Below, piece after piece: positions 8,932-17,239 of a stretch of 64,000 bases of DNA. Origin of the DNA: Bermanella sp040371755 (GTDB lineage: Bacteria > Pseudomonadota > Gammaproteobacteria > Pseudomonadales > Oceanobacteraceae); the NCBI RefSeq assembly GCF_040371755.1, contig NZ_BAABWE010000009.1, positions 1-64,000 of the forward strand, in the 5' to 3' direction. Every line of letters starts with the position of its first letter. The first letter of the stretch is position 1. The position numbers were made by a program, and so were the translations under genes. A model generated the notes under the pieces. It ran no database searches. It was not told the DNA's origin and worked only from the letters and a program-made list of their open reading frames with translations.

Positions 8932-9332
8932 CCACTCGCCGCCATCAAGTTCAGCAAGATGATAGTGAATTAGATATTACACCTATGCTGGATATAGTAT
9001 TTATCATGTTGATCTTTTTTATTGTTACGACGTCTTTTGTGAAAGAGTCTGGTATTGAGGTTAATTCACCTTCCGCAGCCACATCTGTCAATCAAGATAA
9101 GGCCAGCATACTCATTGCAATTAACGAAAATTCTGAAGTTTGGATAGATAAACGACAAGTAGATATCACCACAGTACGAGCGATCATTGCACGACTTCAT
9201 ACTAGTAATCCAGAAGGCTCCGTTGTAATACAAGCTGATAAGCTTGTATCTGCCGATCAACTTATGACTGTCATGGATCAAGTTAGGCAAGCAGGTGTTC
9301 TTAATATTGCTCTGGCAGCGCAGAAAAAATAA
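8928..9332 (+). CDS. exbD: ExbD-type biopolymer transport protein
   Basis: A 134-residue ExbD/TolR family protein. The single membrane helix (residues about 20-38) contains the essential aspartate in the LDITPMLDIVFIMLIFF motif, which supplies the proton pathway. The periplasmic domain (about 60-134) ends in the family's conserved region VMDQVRQAGVLNIALA. It forms the proton channel with the adjacent ExbB. It overlaps exbB by 4 bp and tonB by 1 bp. Confidence 0.94.
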   Translation: MTTRRHQVQQDDSELDITPMLDIVFIMLIFFIVTTSFVKESGIEVNSPSAATSVNQDKASILIAINENSEVWIDKRQVDITTVRAIIARLHTSNPEGSVVIQADKLVSADQLMTVMDQVRQAGVLNIALAAQKK

Positions 9333-10018
9333 TGCGTATATTACTCTCCTTCTTCATATCTGCTTTTATCGTCGTGTCATTATTTTATATGATCATTGGT
9401 TTGATTCATCAAGATACTCCCCCTCTAGAAATGGAGGAGAAAATAGTACAAGTAAATATTGAAAACGTGAAAAAAGAAGCGCCAGAGCAAGAAGCCAAAT
9501 CTAGAAAAAAGAAAATAAACGAACCAGATCCTAACTTAATACATAAAATTCAACCAACTATCAATCATGATTTAAATAACCTAAATCAACCATTAATTAA
9601 TATGAGCATGACACCAACGGAGTTTAAATTTAAATCTAGCAATATTCCTAAGCTACAAGAAAACTGGATTCAACCTACCGCGCCCTCACAAATAGATGCA
9701 CAAGCATTGGGAGAGCAAATCGGCAGCAAACCCAAAACATTGCGAAAAATTACTCCAATGACGACACGTAAACCGCAAATACCAAAAATTGCATGGGAAA
9801 ATAAAATAAATGGTTGGGTAACGGTATCGATTGAAGTCACACCTTCAGGTTTTACAGAAAATATACAGGTCATAGACGCATCTCCTAGAGGGGTTTTTGA
9901 AGATGAAGCTGTAGCCACCGTAAAACATTGGCGGTATCAATCACAAGACGGAGAAAACCGTAAGCTATTACAAAAAATAGAATTTCAATGGAAAGATTAC
10001 CCATATAACTGGGAATAA
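9332..10018 (+). CDS. tonB: TonB protein (TonB2 type)
   Basis: This 228-residue energy-transducing protein has an N-terminal membrane anchor (residues about 3-26), a basic and proline-containing linker, and a C-terminal TonB domain (about 145-228, with INGWVTVSIEVTPSGF and VATVKHWRYQ). It couples the ExbBD proton channel to outer-membrane receptors. The Pro-rich spacer is short compared with E. coli TonB, as is usual for TonB2. A TonB-dependent receptor lies at 41577-43646 and is a possible client (inference). Confidence 0.92.
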   Translation: MRILLSFFISAFIVVSLFYMIIGLIHQDTPPLEMEEKIVQVNIENVKKEAPEQEAKSRKKKINEPDPNLIHKIQPTINHDLNNLNQPLINMSMTPTEFKFKSSNIPKLQENWIQPTAPSQIDAQALGEQIGSKPKTLRKITPMTTRKPQIPKIAWENKINGWVTVSIEVTPSGFTENIQVIDASPRGVFEDEAVATVKHWRYQSQDGENRKLLQKIEFQWKDYPYNWE

Positions 10019-10022
10019 ACTT

Positions 10023-11387
10023 ATGATGATACCTTCTTGTGCCCCCTTATTATTTAAATTACTTATGGTTCTAGCCCTTTTTAATATTGGTAATGGTTAC
10101 GCTGAACAATATAAAAGCTTCCAATTAGTTGCTCCAAAAGGAAAGACAACAAAGGAAGTAAAAAAAACCATTTCAGAATTAGAAAAAGAGCTTAATACAC
10201 TCAAAGATGAATACACCCGTGACAGTACCACCCGTTTTCTGGCCCGTCACTACGCTCAATTAAATGGCGAAGGTAATATTGAAAAGGCGCTGATTTATTA
10301 CAATCAAGCACTTTCAGGAAATGGCTTATCCAACATTGCTAAACAAGAAATGTTAATTGAAATTATTGATATTCAATACTTTTTAAATGAATACGCTTTG
10401 GTTAAGCAATTCATCAAACAGTTTCAAGATTATGGAGGGAAACTCTCCATTGATCTTCAATTAAAATTAGCCTTTAGCCAATACCATTTAAAACAACCCC
10501 AAGCTGCCCTTTTAACAGCTGAAAAATTATATGATTTTGTCACTACAACAATATTTAATCATGCCATTGACCCTTACGTTTATCCAAAATTAGATATGAG
10601 TACTAGCCAACTCACCCAGCTTCTGTTCATTTTCTTTGAGAATAAGCGCTACAACACAAGTATTGAATTACAAACTATCATTTTAGAAAGTGACCATTTG
10701 GACGCTGATCACTGGATACGGCTTAGTCAAATTTACTTAGTTGATGGTCAGTCAGAAAAAGCAGCTAACACGTTATTATTAGCTGCACAAAAAGGCATAG
10801 AACTGAATAAAGACCATATATTATTACTCAGTGATTTAATGGTAAAAAATAACAACCCATATATTGCCGCTCGTTTTCTTAAACAAATGATCAATGAGTT
10901 TCATATAACAGCCGAATTCACCCACTACGAAAAATTATTTTCATACTGGTATCTTGCCCATGAGATAGACAAGGCCATTGAAGTAGCCAACATTATGGTT
11001 AAGCTACTTCCAAGTATTGATCGACGACTTGATATCGCAGAATTATATTATCAAACGCGAAGTTGGAATCTGATGAAAACCACTATTTTAGAAGCCTGTG
11101 ATATTGGCTTAGGTGGCCAGCATGTGGGTCGAGCCAACTACCTATTAGGAATAAGCGAATTAAAACTGAATAATATTGAGGATGCTGCACGAGCTTTTAA
11201 CAATGCATCACTAATTGGAGGGTATGCTACAGAAGCCTCTCGGTATTTAGACTATATAAATGTAAAAAACAAATCCCATAGCTCCACCTATGGTAACAGC
11301 TATAGGCAAAAGCATGAAGGACCGTGTGGCGAAGAAGATAGCGAAACTCGCGGAGCGCCCAACATAAACATAAGTGATTACAATTAA
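10023..11387 (+). CDS. TPR-repeat periplasmic protein ending the TonB operon
   Basis: This 454-residue protein has a signal peptide (residues about 1-27, ending near GNGYAEQ) and repeated helical pairs spread over residues 45-410. These include ALIYYNQALSGNG and ARAFNNASLIGGYATEAS, which resemble tetratricopeptide repeats. TPR proteins commonly close TonB2 operons in Vibrio and relatives, where they are thought to support the complex; the exact role is unknown. It starts 4 bp after tonB ends. The C-terminal about 40 residues are polar and look disordered. Confidence 0.78.
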   Translation: MMIPSCAPLLFKLLMVLALFNIGNGYAEQYKSFQLVAPKGKTTKEVKKTISELEKELNTLKDEYTRDSTTRFLARHYAQLNGEGNIEKALIYYNQALSGNGLSNIAKQEMLIEIIDIQYFLNEYALVKQFIKQFQDYGGKLSIDLQLKLAFSQYHLKQPQAALLTAEKLYDFVTTTIFNHAIDPYVYPKLDMSTSQLTQLLFIFFENKRYNTSIELQTIILESDHLDADHWIRLSQIYLVDGQSEKAANTLLLAAQKGIELNKDHILLLSDLMVKNNNPYIAARFLKQMINEFHITAEFTHYEKLFSYWYLAHEIDKAIEVANIMVKLLPSIDRRLDIAELYYQTRSWNLMKTTILEACDIGLGGQHVGRANYLLGISELKLNNIEDAARAFNNASLIGGYATEASRYLDYINVKNKSHSSTYGNSYRQKHEGPCGEEDSETRGAPNINISDYN

Positions 11388-11472
11388 TACTTGCTCAGGC
11401 TACTCACTGCGTAAGGCTTTGTTTTAACTTTATTATAGGTAATGGTTAGGCGGCCAAAATACTAGGCTCATG

Positions 11473-11502
11473 AAAAAACACGACTTTTAAGCCGTGTTTT
11501 TT
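11473..11502. terminator. Bidirectional hairpin between the TonB operon and the crotonase gene
   Basis: Ten-bp perfect stem (AAAAAACACG and CGTGTTTTTT) with a ten-base loop; the A and T runs in the arms allow termination in both directions between two convergent units. It also lies within a 30-codon open frame directly downstream of the crotonase stop. Confidence 0.75.
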
Positions 11503-11538
11503 CAGCACATCGAAGCAATTTTCAATTAACGCCTCATC

Positions 11539-12381
11539 TTAGTTTTCAAATAAACCTTTCACCGGCCAAATATTTTCAAACTCTGCTTGGGATTTAGTCG
11601 CTTTTGCGGCAAAGGTTTTCATCATATCGTTAGGGCGAAACATACCCGCTTGCCAGGTAGCCATATATTTCAAGCTGTCTTCGACAGAATGATCCCGAGA
11701 GTAATTAAGCATTTCTTTACAACCTACAACCGCCAGCGGCGAGTTTTGAGCAATAGACTGAGCAATGGCCATCACCCCTTCTAGCAGAGCCTCATGGCTT
11801 TCGAATACTTGATTCACAAAACCCAACTCTTTAGCCTCTTGGGCAGAGAAATTACGCCCAGTATAGGCCAGCTCCCGCACAACCCCTTGAGGTAACAACT
11901 TGGGTAAACGCTGTAATGTGCCCACGTCGGCGGTCATGCCTAGTTCTGTTTCTTTTATTGTAAAATATGCATCTTGAGAGCAATAACGACTATCGCTGGC
12001 GCACACCATATCTAACGCGCCGCCGATACAGCCACCTTGAATGGCGGTTAATACTGGAATTCGCACTTCTTCCAAAGCACTTAACGATGCCTGTAACTGC
12101 ATTACAACCCGTCGAAGGTTTTCCCCCATACGACCGGGGTCCCCTGTCATGGGAGTTGATTTAGGATCACTGAACACACTTAAGTCCATACCTGCACTGA
12201 AGTGTTTACCTTTTGAAGAAATAACAATAACCCTTGCTTCACCTTGAGCATCTAAGGCCTTTACGCATTGAGGTAACTCTAGCCAGAAATCCATATTCAT
12301 AGCATTTAACGACTCAGGGCGGTTCATTATTACATGGGCTATATGGTTACTTACTTCTACGCTAAAGCTTTTAAACTGCAT
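11539..12381 (-). CDS. Crotonase-family protein, probable delta(3,5)-delta(2,4)-dienoyl-CoA isomerase
   Basis: A 280-residue enoyl-CoA hydratase/isomerase superfamily protein. The oxyanion-hole region is KGKHFSAGMDLS and GGCIGGALDM. The segment DAYFTIKETELG followed by MTADVGTLQRLPK closely resembles ECH1-type dienoyl-CoA isomerases, whose catalytic acidic residues lie there. This suggests a role in beta-oxidation of unsaturated fatty acids. It is divergent from a TetR regulator, with paired direct repeats between them. A plain enoyl-CoA hydratase is the alternative. An open frame continues for 30 codons beyond the stop. Confidence 0.82.
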   Translation of the reverse strand: MQFKSFSVEVSNHIAHVIMNRPESLNAMNMDFWLELPQCVKALDAQGEARVIVISSKGKHFSAGMDLSVFSDPKSTPMTGDPGRMGENLRRVVMQLQASLSALEEVRIPVLTAIQGGCIGGALDMVCASDSRYCSQDAYFTIKETELGMTADVGTLQRLPKLLPQGVVRELAYTGRNFSAQEAKELGFVNQVFESHEALLEGVMAIAQSIAQNSPLAVVGCKEMLNYSRDHSVEDSLKYMATWQAGMFRPNDMMKTFAAKATKSQAEFENIWPVKGLFEN

Positions 12382-12413
12382 ATTTCAACCCTATTTTGTG
12401 GCTTAATATTAAA

Positions 12414-12457
12414 TAGACAACGTCAAGATAAGCATTTATATAGACAGCGTCAAGATA
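12414..12457. promoter_or_regulatory. Two 17-bp direct repeats between the crotonase and tetR genes
   Basis: TAGACAACGTCAAGATA (12414-12430) and TAGACAGCGTCAAGATA (12441-12457) differ by one base and are 27 bp apart start to start. They lie in the divergent promoter region, so they are candidate operator sites for the adjacent TetR-family protein. TetR operators are usually palindromic, which these are not. Confidence 0.5.
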
Positions 12458-12495
12458 TGGTTTAGACTGCAATAAAACACCACCACGAACTGGCT

Positions 12496-13131
12496 ATGTC
12501 ACAAACACCTCCTATCGACTCACTGGAAACCAGTGCCAACCAGCCATACCACCATGGCAACCTACGCTTGGCGTTGATCAATGCCAGCGTGGATATTATT
12601 CGGGCACAGGGTGTGGCTGGATTATCGCTTAGAAAGCTGGCCGACGCGGTGGGAGTTTCACGTACGGCGCCGTATCATCATTTTAAAGACAAAGACGCTT
12701 TATTAGCGGCGGTGGCCAGTGAAGGGTTTAGTGTATTGCACAAATTGCTTGACCAAGTTTCTATTGAACCAAATGACCCACTGAATAAAATTTTAGAACG
12801 CTCAGTAATGGATTACTTAAACTTTGCCATAAAACACCCCACAGAATACGAACTCATGTTTGGAGCCGCCCTTTGGCAAGACAAGCAACAAGCAGAGTTT
12901 CAGCGCACTGCAAAAGATTGCTTTCGCCAATACGTGATTTTATTTGAAAAACTGCAAAGCAGCTCGAAAATTAACACTCAAGAGTCCCCATTACGCCTAG
13001 CGCAAATCACTTGGGCAACTCTTCATGGTTTAGCTCGCCTAGCCAGCGATGGCGTATTCGCCCAAAAAGAAGACATCCACAGTATTGCACAAACGGCCAT
13101 TTCTCAATTAGTCATTACCCTACGGGTCTGA
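12496..13131 (+). CDS. TetR/AcrR-family transcriptional regulator
   Basis: A 211-residue regulator with an N-terminal DNA-binding domain (residues about 20-70). It contains GLSLRKLADAVGVSRTAPYH as helix-turn-helix, preceded by YHHGNLRLALINAS, typical of TetR proteins with a WHG-type C-terminal ligand domain. It diverges from the dienoyl-CoA isomerase-like gene, so control of that gene in response to an acyl-CoA-like ligand is plausible (inference). Confidence 0.88.
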   Translation: MSQTPPIDSLETSANQPYHHGNLRLALINASVDIIRAQGVAGLSLRKLADAVGVSRTAPYHHFKDKDALLAAVASEGFSVLHKLLDQVSIEPNDPLNKILERSVMDYLNFAIKHPTEYELMFGAALWQDKQQAEFQRTAKDCFRQYVILFEKLQSSSKINTQESPLRLAQITWATLHGLARLASDGVFAQKEDIHSIAQTAISQLVITLRV

Positions 13132-13204
13132 TATCACTCAGCATTGATGAACTATTGTTTTTAAACTGGCATAGTATTGTCACATTAATTTTCATCTGAG
13201 TCCT

Positions 13205-15127
13205 ATGGATCATTTAAGCACCTCTTTACAACAATATTTTGGCTTTGATCAATTTCGTAGTGGACAGCAGCAGACTATTTCTCAACTGCTCAATGGCCAT
13301 AGTTCTTTGGCTATATTTCCTACGGGCTCGGGCAAGTCGCTGTGTTATCAATTTACCGCATTACAACTGCCTGAATTAACCTTAGTGGTATCCCCATTAC
13401 TAGCGTTGATGAAAGATCAAATCGAATTTTTACGCAGTAAAAATATCCCGTCAGCCAGCTTAGACTCAAGCCTAAGCAGTGATGAGTATCGCCAAGTCAT
13501 TCAAGATGTACGAAATAAAAAAGTAAAGATTTTAATGATCAGCGTTGAACGCTTTAAAAACGAGCGTTTTCGCGACTTCATACAAACCATTCCTATCTCT
13601 ATGTTAGTAGTGGATGAAGCTCACTGTATCTCGGAATGGGGGCACAATTTTAGACCCGATTATTTAAAGCTTCCCCAATACAAACAGGCATTAAATATTC
13701 CACTCACACTTTTATTAACTGCCACTGCCACAAAAAAAGTAAAGCACGACATGGCCGTCAAGTTTCATATTCAGCCGGAGAACATCGTACAAACCGGCTT
13801 TTATCGCGCCAACTTAGACCTCAGTGTTTTACCTGTTAGTAACGATCAAAAAAATACAATGCTAATTAAAAGCATCCAACAGCAACAGGGTGCCGGCATT
13901 GTGTATGTGACGTTACAACACACCGCCGAAATAGTAGCCGCCTATTTACAGCAATCTGGTATCAATGCAGTGGCGTATCATGCAGGCTTTGATAGCAACA
14001 AACGACAGGCTATTCAAAATGACTTCATGACTGGCAAGATACAAGTAATAGTCGCCACCATCGCTTTTGGTATGGGCATAGATAAAAGCGATATCCGCTT
14101 TGTTATTCACTACGACTTACCTAAATCCATTGAAAACTACAGCCAAGAAATTGGCCGCGCTGGCCGCGACGGGGAAAACTCCAACTGCATCACCCTCGCA
14201 AACTTAGACGGATTAAATACCGTTGAAAACTTTGTATACGCAGACACTCCCGAGCATAAAGATATTGAAACCCTCATCAGTCATATACTACAAGCCCAAA
14301 ACAAGGGGCAATGGGAAATGCAAATCCTTGCGTTATCCAAGTTATGTAATATTCGAGCGTTGCCGTTAAAAACCTTATTGGTTCAACTAGAAATACAAGA
14401 CGCCATAACCCCTGCCTATAGTTACTACGCTGAATATCGCTTTAAGCTTTTACAAGACAAACAAGCAGTAATAAATCAATTTGATCCTCGTCGCCAAGTA
14501 TTTTTACAAAACATATTTGAGCACACCAAATTTAATAAAATTTGGGCCGTACCAGATATTCAAGCCTGTTACGAAAAAAGCCAACTAGAACGAGCAAAAG
14601 TATTAGCCGCATTAGAATACTTGCACGATCAACACCTCATAGAACTCGAAAGCAAACAAATGACAGAGGTATACAAAATCAACCAAGCAGCCCTTGCTCA
14701 ACCGGATCTAATCGACGCTTTGTATCGTTACTTTAAAGACAGTGAACAAAAAGAAGTTAAGCGCATTGCCGCCTTGGTACGTTTTTTTGAACTGGATAAA
14801 TGTTTAAGCAGCATGCTAGCTAAATACTTTGATGACCAACATGCTCCTGAACATTGCGGGCACTGCTCGGTATGTCGTGGCCAAGTGGCTAAACTCAGTT
14901 ACTCCCAAGCACCTATTGCCCCTCAACAAGCTGACATTCAGCTGGCACTGGAAGCACTCAGTACAAGATTACAAGAACACGATTTTGAACCCCCAAGCCT
15001 AGATGCAAAAACACGCTTTTTGGCAGGTATGAGCACACCACGGCTTACGCAAATAAAAGCCAAAAGCATTCAAGGTTACGGAATATGTGAACAACTTAGA
15101 TATGAAGAGATAAAAAGCCTGATTTAA
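13205..15127 (+). CDS. recQ: RecQ-family ATP-dependent 3'-5' DNA helicase
   Basis: A 640-residue superfamily 2 helicase. Walker A is FPTGSGKSLCYQ (GSGKS at residues 41-45), the DEAH box is VVDEAHCISEWGH (137-140), motif III is LTATAT and motif VI is QEIGRAGRDG. A zinc-binding RQC region with CGHCSVC is near residue 560. It unwinds DNA in recombination and repair. The C-terminal part looks divergent and an HRDC domain is not evident, so it may be a RecQ paralogue rather than the strict E. coli orthologue. No LexA box was seen upstream. Confidence 0.9.
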   Translation: MDHLSTSLQQYFGFDQFRSGQQQTISQLLNGHSSLAIFPTGSGKSLCYQFTALQLPELTLVVSPLLALMKDQIEFLRSKNIPSASLDSSLSSDEYRQVIQDVRNKKVKILMISVERFKNERFRDFIQTIPISMLVVDEAHCISEWGHNFRPDYLKLPQYKQALNIPLTLLLTATATKKVKHDMAVKFHIQPENIVQTGFYRANLDLSVLPVSNDQKNTMLIKSIQQQQGAGIVYVTLQHTAEIVAAYLQQSGINAVAYHAGFDSNKRQAIQNDFMTGKIQVIVATIAFGMGIDKSDIRFVIHYDLPKSIENYSQEIGRAGRDGENSNCITLANLDGLNTVENFVYADTPEHKDIETLISHILQAQNKGQWEMQILALSKLCNIRALPLKTLLVQLEIQDAITPAYSYYAEYRFKLLQDKQAVINQFDPRRQVFLQNIFEHTKFNKIWAVPDIQACYEKSQLERAKVLAALEYLHDQHLIELESKQMTEVYKINQAALAQPDLIDALYRYFKDSEQKEVKRIAALVRFFELDKCLSSMLAKYFDDQHAPEHCGHCSVCRGQVAKLSYSQAPIAPQQADIQLALEALSTRLQEHDFEPPSLDAKTRFLAGMSTPRLTQIKAKSIQGYGICEQLRYEEIKSLI

Positions 15128-15216
15128 AGACCCCATAAGATTATCCCAAAGCGAGACAATCTTATATAAAAGACGGATTATGAAAGAGCCTTCTTATTAA
15201 AGGCATGTCACTCCGA

Positions 15217-15552
15217 CTATTTAACTGGGGTTTTATAAAAGTGCTCTTTTGGTAAGGTTCCTGTAACCCCTTGTACCAACATAACCCAATCCGCCAGAAA
15301 GCTATACAAGGGGTATTTAAACGTCGCCGGTTTATTATGCTCATAAAAAAAGTGCCCAACCCACGCAAATCCATATCCAATAACTGGCAACAACCAAAGC
15401 AAGCCATACTGAGACGTGGCAAAGGTATAAGCCATTATGCACAAAACCAACGAGCTACCAATATAATGCAAAACACGGCACACCTTATTACTGTGCTGTG
15501 ATAGATAAAATGGATAAAACGCTTTAAAACTGGTGAACCGTTGCTCGCCCAT
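15217..15552 (-). CDS. Mpo1-like (DUF962) membrane protein
   Basis: A 111-residue protein with two or three hydrophobic helices and the DUF962/Mpo1 pattern: an N-terminal YLSQHSNKVCRVLHYIG, then GHFFYEHNKPATFKYPLYSF with its conserved His and Asn residues. Yeast Mpo1 is an Fe-dependent dioxygenase in fatty-acid alpha-oxidation; the bacterial function is not established. It is convergent with recQ. The annotation is by family resemblance. Confidence 0.85.
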   Translation of the reverse strand: MGEQRFTSFKAFYPFYLSQHSNKVCRVLHYIGSSLVLCIMAYTFATSQYGLLWLLPVIGYGFAWVGHFFYEHNKPATFKYPLYSFLADWVMLVQGVTGTLPKEHFYKTPVK

Positions 15553-15777
15553 ACTACCCTCTCAATGATCTTCTAGGTACTACATCATTATGGACTACTG
15601 AGAGTAAATTCCATTTGCATTTTAGGACGTCAGGTTCACCTTCAGGGACAACTCAAGTGGGGTTTTCTGAACCATTGATCGAAATTATAGATATAAACTA
15701 GCAAAAATTTACGATTTTTTATCGATAGGTTTGAGGTTAACCTACATACTCGAGAAAGTTAATTAACTGGGTACCCT

Positions 15778-16299
15778 ATGCAAACATACCTTTCATCACA
15801 AAAAGTCCTACATTGGATAAGCGCCCTGCTCATTTTGGGCTTATTTGGCTTAGGTGTTTGGATGCGCACATTAGGTTATTACGACTCTTGGTACCAAATC
15901 GCGCCACATTGGCATAAGCAAATAGGCATTTTACTTTTGTTAATAATGGTGACTCGCCTTGTTTGGCGCATTATAAAGGGAACCCCTTCGCCACTTCCCA
16001 CTCATAAACCTTGGGAAGTGAACCTAGGCCATGCCATTCACACCGGATTGTACTTGGGAATCTTCATTATCATGGTAAGCGGCTATTTAATTGCCACCGC
16101 CGATAATCGAGGCATTGAAGTACTCAATGTTCTCACATTACCTGTATTGTTCACCCCTTTTGAGGGCCAAGAAGACATAGCAGGAGACATCCATGAATGG
16201 GGCGCATATCTACTAATGGCCATGGTCGCATTACACGTATTGGGTGCAATCAAACATCACGTAATAGACAAAGACACCACCTTAAAACGCATGCTTTAA
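15778..16299 (+). CDS. Cytochrome b561 family protein
   Basis: A 173-residue membrane protein with four helices and paired histidines suited to two b-haems (VLHWISALLIL, HWHKQIGILL, HAIHTGLYLG, VALHVLGAIKHH). The family moves electrons between quinol and acceptors and often neighbours YceI genes, as here: yceI starts 32 bp downstream, so they are probably co-transcribed. The upstream 225 bp contain a palindromic AGGTTAACCT near 15731 of unknown meaning. Confidence 0.92.
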   Translation: MQTYLSSQKVLHWISALLILGLFGLGVWMRTLGYYDSWYQIAPHWHKQIGILLLLIMVTRLVWRIIKGTPSPLPTHKPWEVNLGHAIHTGLYLGIFIIMVSGYLIATADNRGIEVLNVLTLPVLFTPFEGQEDIAGDIHEWGAYLLMAMVALHVLGAIKHHVIDKDTTLKRML

Positions 16300-16331
16300 C
16301 TAACAACAAACTTAAACAAGAGGAAACAACC

Positions 16332-16910
16332 ATGAAAAGCACCATCAAAGCACTAGGCGCAGGCCTTATTTTATCACTTAGCTCACAAGCATTTTCCGCT
16401 GAGAACTACGTAATTGACACAAAAGGCATGCACGCCTTTATTGAATTTAAAATCAAACACCTTGGTTACAGCTGGTTAAAAGGTCGTTTTAATGATTTTA
16501 AAGGCGACTTCACCTTCGATGAAAAAAATCCAGCCAAATCCAGCATTAATGTAACCATTAAAACCACCAGTGTGGATTCAAACCATGCCGAGCGTGACAA
16601 GCACTTACGCAGCCCTGACTTCTTAAACGTAAGCAAGTACCCAACTGCTACCTTCAAAAGCACAAAAGTTGTCAGCACAGAAAAAGGCGAAGCGAAAATC
16701 CATGGTGATTTCACCCTAAACGGTGTGACCAAAAACATCGTGATTGAAGCACAAGAAATTGGTGCCGGTAACGACCCTTGGGGCGGTTTCCGTCGTGGCT
16801 TTGAAGGCACTACTGAAATTGCATTAAAAGACTACAACATTAACTTTAACCTTGGGCCAGCGTCTGAGAAAGTTGAATTAATTTTGAATATTGAAGGTGT
16901 ACGCAAGTAA
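16332..16910 (+). CDS. YceI family periplasmic lipid-binding protein
   Basis: A 192-residue secreted protein with a signal peptide (residues 1-22, cleavage after AFSA). The YceI lipocalin-like beta-barrel domain follows (YVIDTKGMHAFIEFKIKHLG, then SVDSNHAERDKHLRSPDFLN). Relatives bind polyisoprenoids. The start was set at the ATG following an AGAGGAAAC ribosome-binding site; a longer frame overlapping the cytochrome b561 gene would hide the signal peptide. It is probably an operon with the cytochrome. Confidence 0.93.
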   Translation: MKSTIKALGAGLILSLSSQAFSAENYVIDTKGMHAFIEFKIKHLGYSWLKGRFNDFKGDFTFDEKNPAKSSINVTIKTTSVDSNHAERDKHLRSPDFLNVSKYPTATFKSTKVVSTEKGEAKIHGDFTLNGVTKNIVIEAQEIGAGNDPWGGFRRGFEGTTEIALKDYNINFNLGPASEKVELILNIEGVRK

Positions 16911-16933
16911 GCGTTTATCTTTAATATGGCTCC

Positions 16934-16961
16934 AAAGGACAGCTTAGGCTGTCCTTTTTTT
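16934..16961 (+). terminator. Intrinsic terminator after yceI
   Basis: A perfect ten-bp stem (AAAGGACAGC, loop TTAG, GCTGTCCTTT) runs into a T run. Confidence 0.93.
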
Positions 16962-17239
16962 GCTCTTCATTTTTTAATGGGCAAGTAAGAGTACAATAGA
17001 TCAACTCATGTAGACCTACCCTGTAGTCGCTAACTGAGAACAAGCCTACTTTTTTGATCCTCAGGTAACGACTCAAACCCTTGTTTATTACCTTCAAACC
17101 ACGTTTATTGATTAAGCTATTAATGAAAAGCAATGTCTTCAGGGCCTTTTTTATACTAACAGGCAAATTCTCATGGGCACATCTCTGAATCCCAACCTAT
17201 TTCGTATACACTAAACAAAAATTTAACATTGAATGGCCA

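Noticed and set aside
16921..17166. Minus-strand frame of 81 codons after yceI
   Set aside because: It overlaps the yceI terminator, and its product has no recognisable features.
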